Positions 61,737 to 64,000 of a DNA stretch of 64,000 nt are shown piece after piece. The notes below the pieces were generated by a model. That model was not told the origin of the DNA. It saw only the letters and a program-made list of their open reading frames with translations, and ran no database searches. Source of the stretch: Zoroaster sp. YZ-2022. Its lineage: Eukaryota > Echinodermata > Asteroidea > Forcipulatida > Zoroasteridae. A program made the position numbers and the translations under genes. Numbering within the stretch: the stretch's first letter is position 1; each line of letters starts with the position of its first letter. The stretch lies in assembly GCA_029582265.1 (NCBI GenBank), contig CM055828.1, positions 124,001 through 188,000 on the forward strand. Reading direction: 5' to 3'.

Positions 61737-62895
61737 TTTAAAAATTATTTAATTCTGTCACACCGACCCGCCCCCGTATTGACAACCAGCTCTGGTGATT
61801 GTACGACGGATACGGAAAAACTTCCTTTTTAGTTTCATCAAAGTCCCTTTCCCCATCGATACAAATCTTTTATCCTCTGTCGATTCAGTGAAGAACAGGT
61901 ACAAGGTTAATTAAGACAGGTATTTGATGTTTCCCATTTTCCCTAAAAGTTTGATTAAACCCAAATAAAATGTTATGTTCGGCGGCGGGTGGGGGGGGGG
62001 GGTCAAGTGAAAAAGCAACCTTTTTTCATATTCCTGTTTTTGTTTTTCCCAACCATCAAAACTTTTTGGTACCGGAAATGAACTTCCGCCACTAAAAAAA
62101 AGAACAAAATATGTCACTTTTTCCATATCGGGAAAAAGAAAAAGTGAGGCCAAGTATAGTCAGTTCATTAATTCATTATAATAATAACACACTGTAAATT
62201 TCAATCAATACAAGTCGGGCCCCTTTGAAAAAACGACATTTTTGAGAGCCCGGTGATATAATACATCGATTGACAATCGAAAAAGGTTTTGTGGTGTTGT
62301 TGATTTGTTTTTGCTTTAATTGACCATTTTATTTTTTAAATAGATTGTCCAGTTTTTTGGGTTTTTCATAATAATTTTTCCCAAATGGTTTCAATCTTAT
62401 CTTACTGGTAGGATTTATAGAGTTCAGATTGCCAATAATTATTCTGATCCGAAACCTTGATCAATGTTTTCCTACACAAAAACCACCTCAGATATTTTTG
62501 CATCTTTTGGGTAAAATTTCCCATTTTTATGCTGAACCCAACCCATGTGTGTTGTTTCCCAAAACCTGGGGGGAAACAGATCGTATTTTCAATTTTTCCC
62601 CCTGTTTTGTGTTTCAACATAAAAGGCATGGATGTCAAAATATCCCTACTAATGATGAAAAAAATGATTTCTTGTTGCTGCCAACTATAGACTTTTAAAA
62701 CACTTTCGTCACCATTTTGGTAATACAGTTACCAAACCCCCCTCATGTGAAAAAACCGGTGTTTTTTTTGACAGTACAACGGTATGTTAACCATGTATCT
62801 TCAAATGCAAATGCATTAATTTTCTTTTAAGAAATCGGGCCAAAATTTTTATTTTGGGACTATGAAAATTAAATTTCCCCAAGGATCCCCAAAAA
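61737..62895. other. No recognised gene; LINE 3' flank and anonymous sequence
   Basis: The first 100-150 bp are probably the 3' UTR of the preceding LINE. A G run of 12 (61,991-62,002) preceded by GGCGGCGGGT is the only notable composition feature. Open frames of 77-89 codons on both strands at 62,402-62,698 overlap each other and match no family I know. Confidence 0.5.
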
Positions 62896-63380
62896 GAGAT
62901 CAAACGTCTTCAACGGTTTAAAAATCGTGTTGAAAAATTAAATTTTCATGGCAAAAAAGTATGACCATGTCTCCCCTCCTACGACAGCTTCACGGGCTTC
63001 CTTTTCCCAGACCGGTTGTTTTAAAACATTGACTTTTCCCTATAAATGTGTTACTGACTTGCGCCACCCTATTTTGGGTTATTATACCTTAAACCTAACC
63101 ACAGTGGACCCGTAAAATTCGTTTCCCCGGTTTTTAAAAAACCCAAAACACATTTAACTGCAACAAACCCAGGGTTTCTATACTGTTGAACCCAGCATTT
63201 GGAATAAACTACCATCTGGATCCGTCATGTTTCCCATTGGGGTAAATTTTAAAAACATCTCTCAAGACTCATTTTTTTTTAGGCACTGTTATTTTAAATT
63301 GTCTTGCATCTCACTGTAAAACCTGTGATACCGTTTTGTGTAAAAAGCGCTAAAAATGCCTTCATTGTATTGTATTTTTT
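62896..63380 (+). pseudogene. LINE 3'-terminal fragment (CR1/L2-like C-terminus and 3' UTR)
   Basis: The plus strand reads EIKRLQRFKNRV (62,896), SPLLRQLHGLPFPRPVVLK (62,970), then in the next frame KTLTFPYKCVTDL (63,026 on), WNKLPSGSVM (63,200) and an FKNIS segment near 63,250. The order IKRLQ-x-x-NR, LL-x-LHWLP, YK...DL-P, WNKLPS, FK is the standard C-terminal signature of CR1/L2-type LINE proteins. After the end of the ORF at about 63,300, AAAAAGCGCTAAAAATGCC resembles the GCGCTA motif common in their 3' UTRs. Upstream RT blocks are absent, so it is a typical 5'-truncated copy, separate from the LINE that ends at about 61.74 kb. Confidence 0.75.
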
Positions 63381-64000
63381 TCTGTTAGATACCTTCAATG
63401 ATGTGTTTACCGATATTGGGCAACACGTACCTGGTAAAATATAATCAAACAGACCCCCCCCAGTAAAAATCCTCCAGTACCGTATTTTTGTACAAGTGTC
63501 ATTCAAAAAAGGGGTTGATACGATGAAAGAGGTTGAGTGAGAGGCCAGTAAATCACTGTATGCTGACGAATCGTTTTTGGTTCATAAGAAAGAGGGGGAA
63601 AAAAATTGTTTTTGTATTGTTTCGTAAATTAAATAAAATACAGTTTTCGACCGAAAAATCCCTAAACATAAGTCTTAAGGGCCCAAAATTGGGACAAGGG
63701 AAGGATTTTACCAAGATAGTTTTGTCAAAAAGGTTACAAATGTTCCCCACAAAAAAAAAAAAGGTTTATTATTCTTTCCCAGAGTGAAATGTTTGAAGGG
63801 GGAGAAAACAAAAAAGGAAGTATTTCGGGGGTTTGAAAATCCAGGGTAATAAAAATGATGATGTCCATAAAAGCAAAAAATAAAATGTTCCCCATGAAAT
63901 TTTTAATTATGGAAACTGTTAACTTTTAAGTGAGCTTTATACACCCCAAAAAAACACCCCCGATGAAAGCACGATCATTATTTAAATGATTTTAAAGGGG
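63381..64000. other. Unrecognised AT-rich sequence
   Basis: No domain, tRNA or repeat structure is identified. The 84-codon plus-strand frame at 63,533-63,787 and the 65-codon minus-strand frame inside it are mutually overlapping and have no known motif. Runs of A, G and C of 5 or more are frequent. Confidence 0.5.

Larger units (their letters stand above)
58473..61740 (+). mobile_element. Decayed non-LTR retrotransposon (CR1/L2/Jockey-like LINE), near full-length coding span
   Basis: Pieces of one LINE polyprotein occur in the expected order on the plus strand: a 2A-like/zinc-finger-like N-terminal segment (58,557-58,697), AP endonuclease motifs (59,335-59,560), the linker before the reverse transcriptase (59,755-60,250), the reverse transcriptase with FADD (60,254-61,202) and the C-terminal tail with E-WNNL (61,520-61,726). 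Total length of about 3.3 kb agrees with a single insertion. Frames break roughly every 100-300 bp, often at runs of C, G or A, so some breaks may be sequence errors. No target-site duplication or poly-A/microsatellite tail was identified. It is not able to move as written. Confidence 0.8.

Noticed and set aside
61981..62002. G-run as a G-quadruplex regulatory element
   Set aside because: It is one homopolymer of 12 G in a region with suspected homopolymer errors, so its length is not trustworthy.
62402..62698. Overlapping 77-89-codon frames on both strands as a small gene
   Set aside because: Both strands are open over the same stretch, no motif is seen, and the region has error-type homopolymer runs.

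Overview
The window looks like metazoan nuclear DNA, probably from a marine invertebrate; I cannot name the species. It has no operons, rRNA, tRNA or intact protein-coding gene. About 82% of it is one AT-rich satellite array. The rest is a scaffold gap followed by about 11 kb of decayed, partly nested transposable elements.

Layout. From 1 to about 45,210 the sequence is an uninterrupted head-to-tail satellite with a monomer of about 230 bp (about 196 copies by length). At about 45,210 the array switches strand and continues inverted to 52,373 (about 31 copies). Monomers fall into classes with linked diagnostic variants. These are arranged in higher-order repeats: an 8-monomer period of about 1,849 bp at 17.3-22.8 kb, a 3-monomer period of about 691 bp at 30.9-33.0 and 36.6-38.7 kb, and a 6-monomer-offset duplication at 12.2-14.2 kb. 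The last several hundred bases before the gap decay into homopolymer-smoothed sequence, and exactly 500 N follow (52,374-52,873).

Right of the gap there is a nested mobile-element locus. A minus-strand non-LTR retrotransposon has an SGNH-hydrolase-like ORF tail with a possible CCHC knuckle (55.36-55.93 kb) and the start of an AP-type endonuclease (55.03-55.33 kb). Its endonuclease is cut by a 1,682-bp DNA-transposon-like element with inverted termini of about 123 bp (53,344-55,025). The other part of the endonuclease resumes at 53,343 and runs towards the gap. The inverted-repeat element itself carries the 3' end of a second, plus-strand LINE with an ATT tail (54,595-54,903). Further right are a small fold-back repeat (56.15-56.43 kb), an ACTCGG-rich repeat (57.23-57.38 kb), a plus-strand LINE of about 3.3 kb with a degenerate 2A-like peptide, endonuclease, reverse transcriptase and C-terminal tail (58.47-61.74 kb), and the 3' end of another LINE (62.90-63.38 kb).

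No gene here is intact, so there is no cooperating gene set. The points of interest are the organisation of the satellite (higher-order repeats, strand switch), the three-deep transposon nest, and domain features of the dead LINEs. Much of 58-64 kb carries homopolymer artefacts, so part of the LINE frame damage may be sequencing error rather than mutation.
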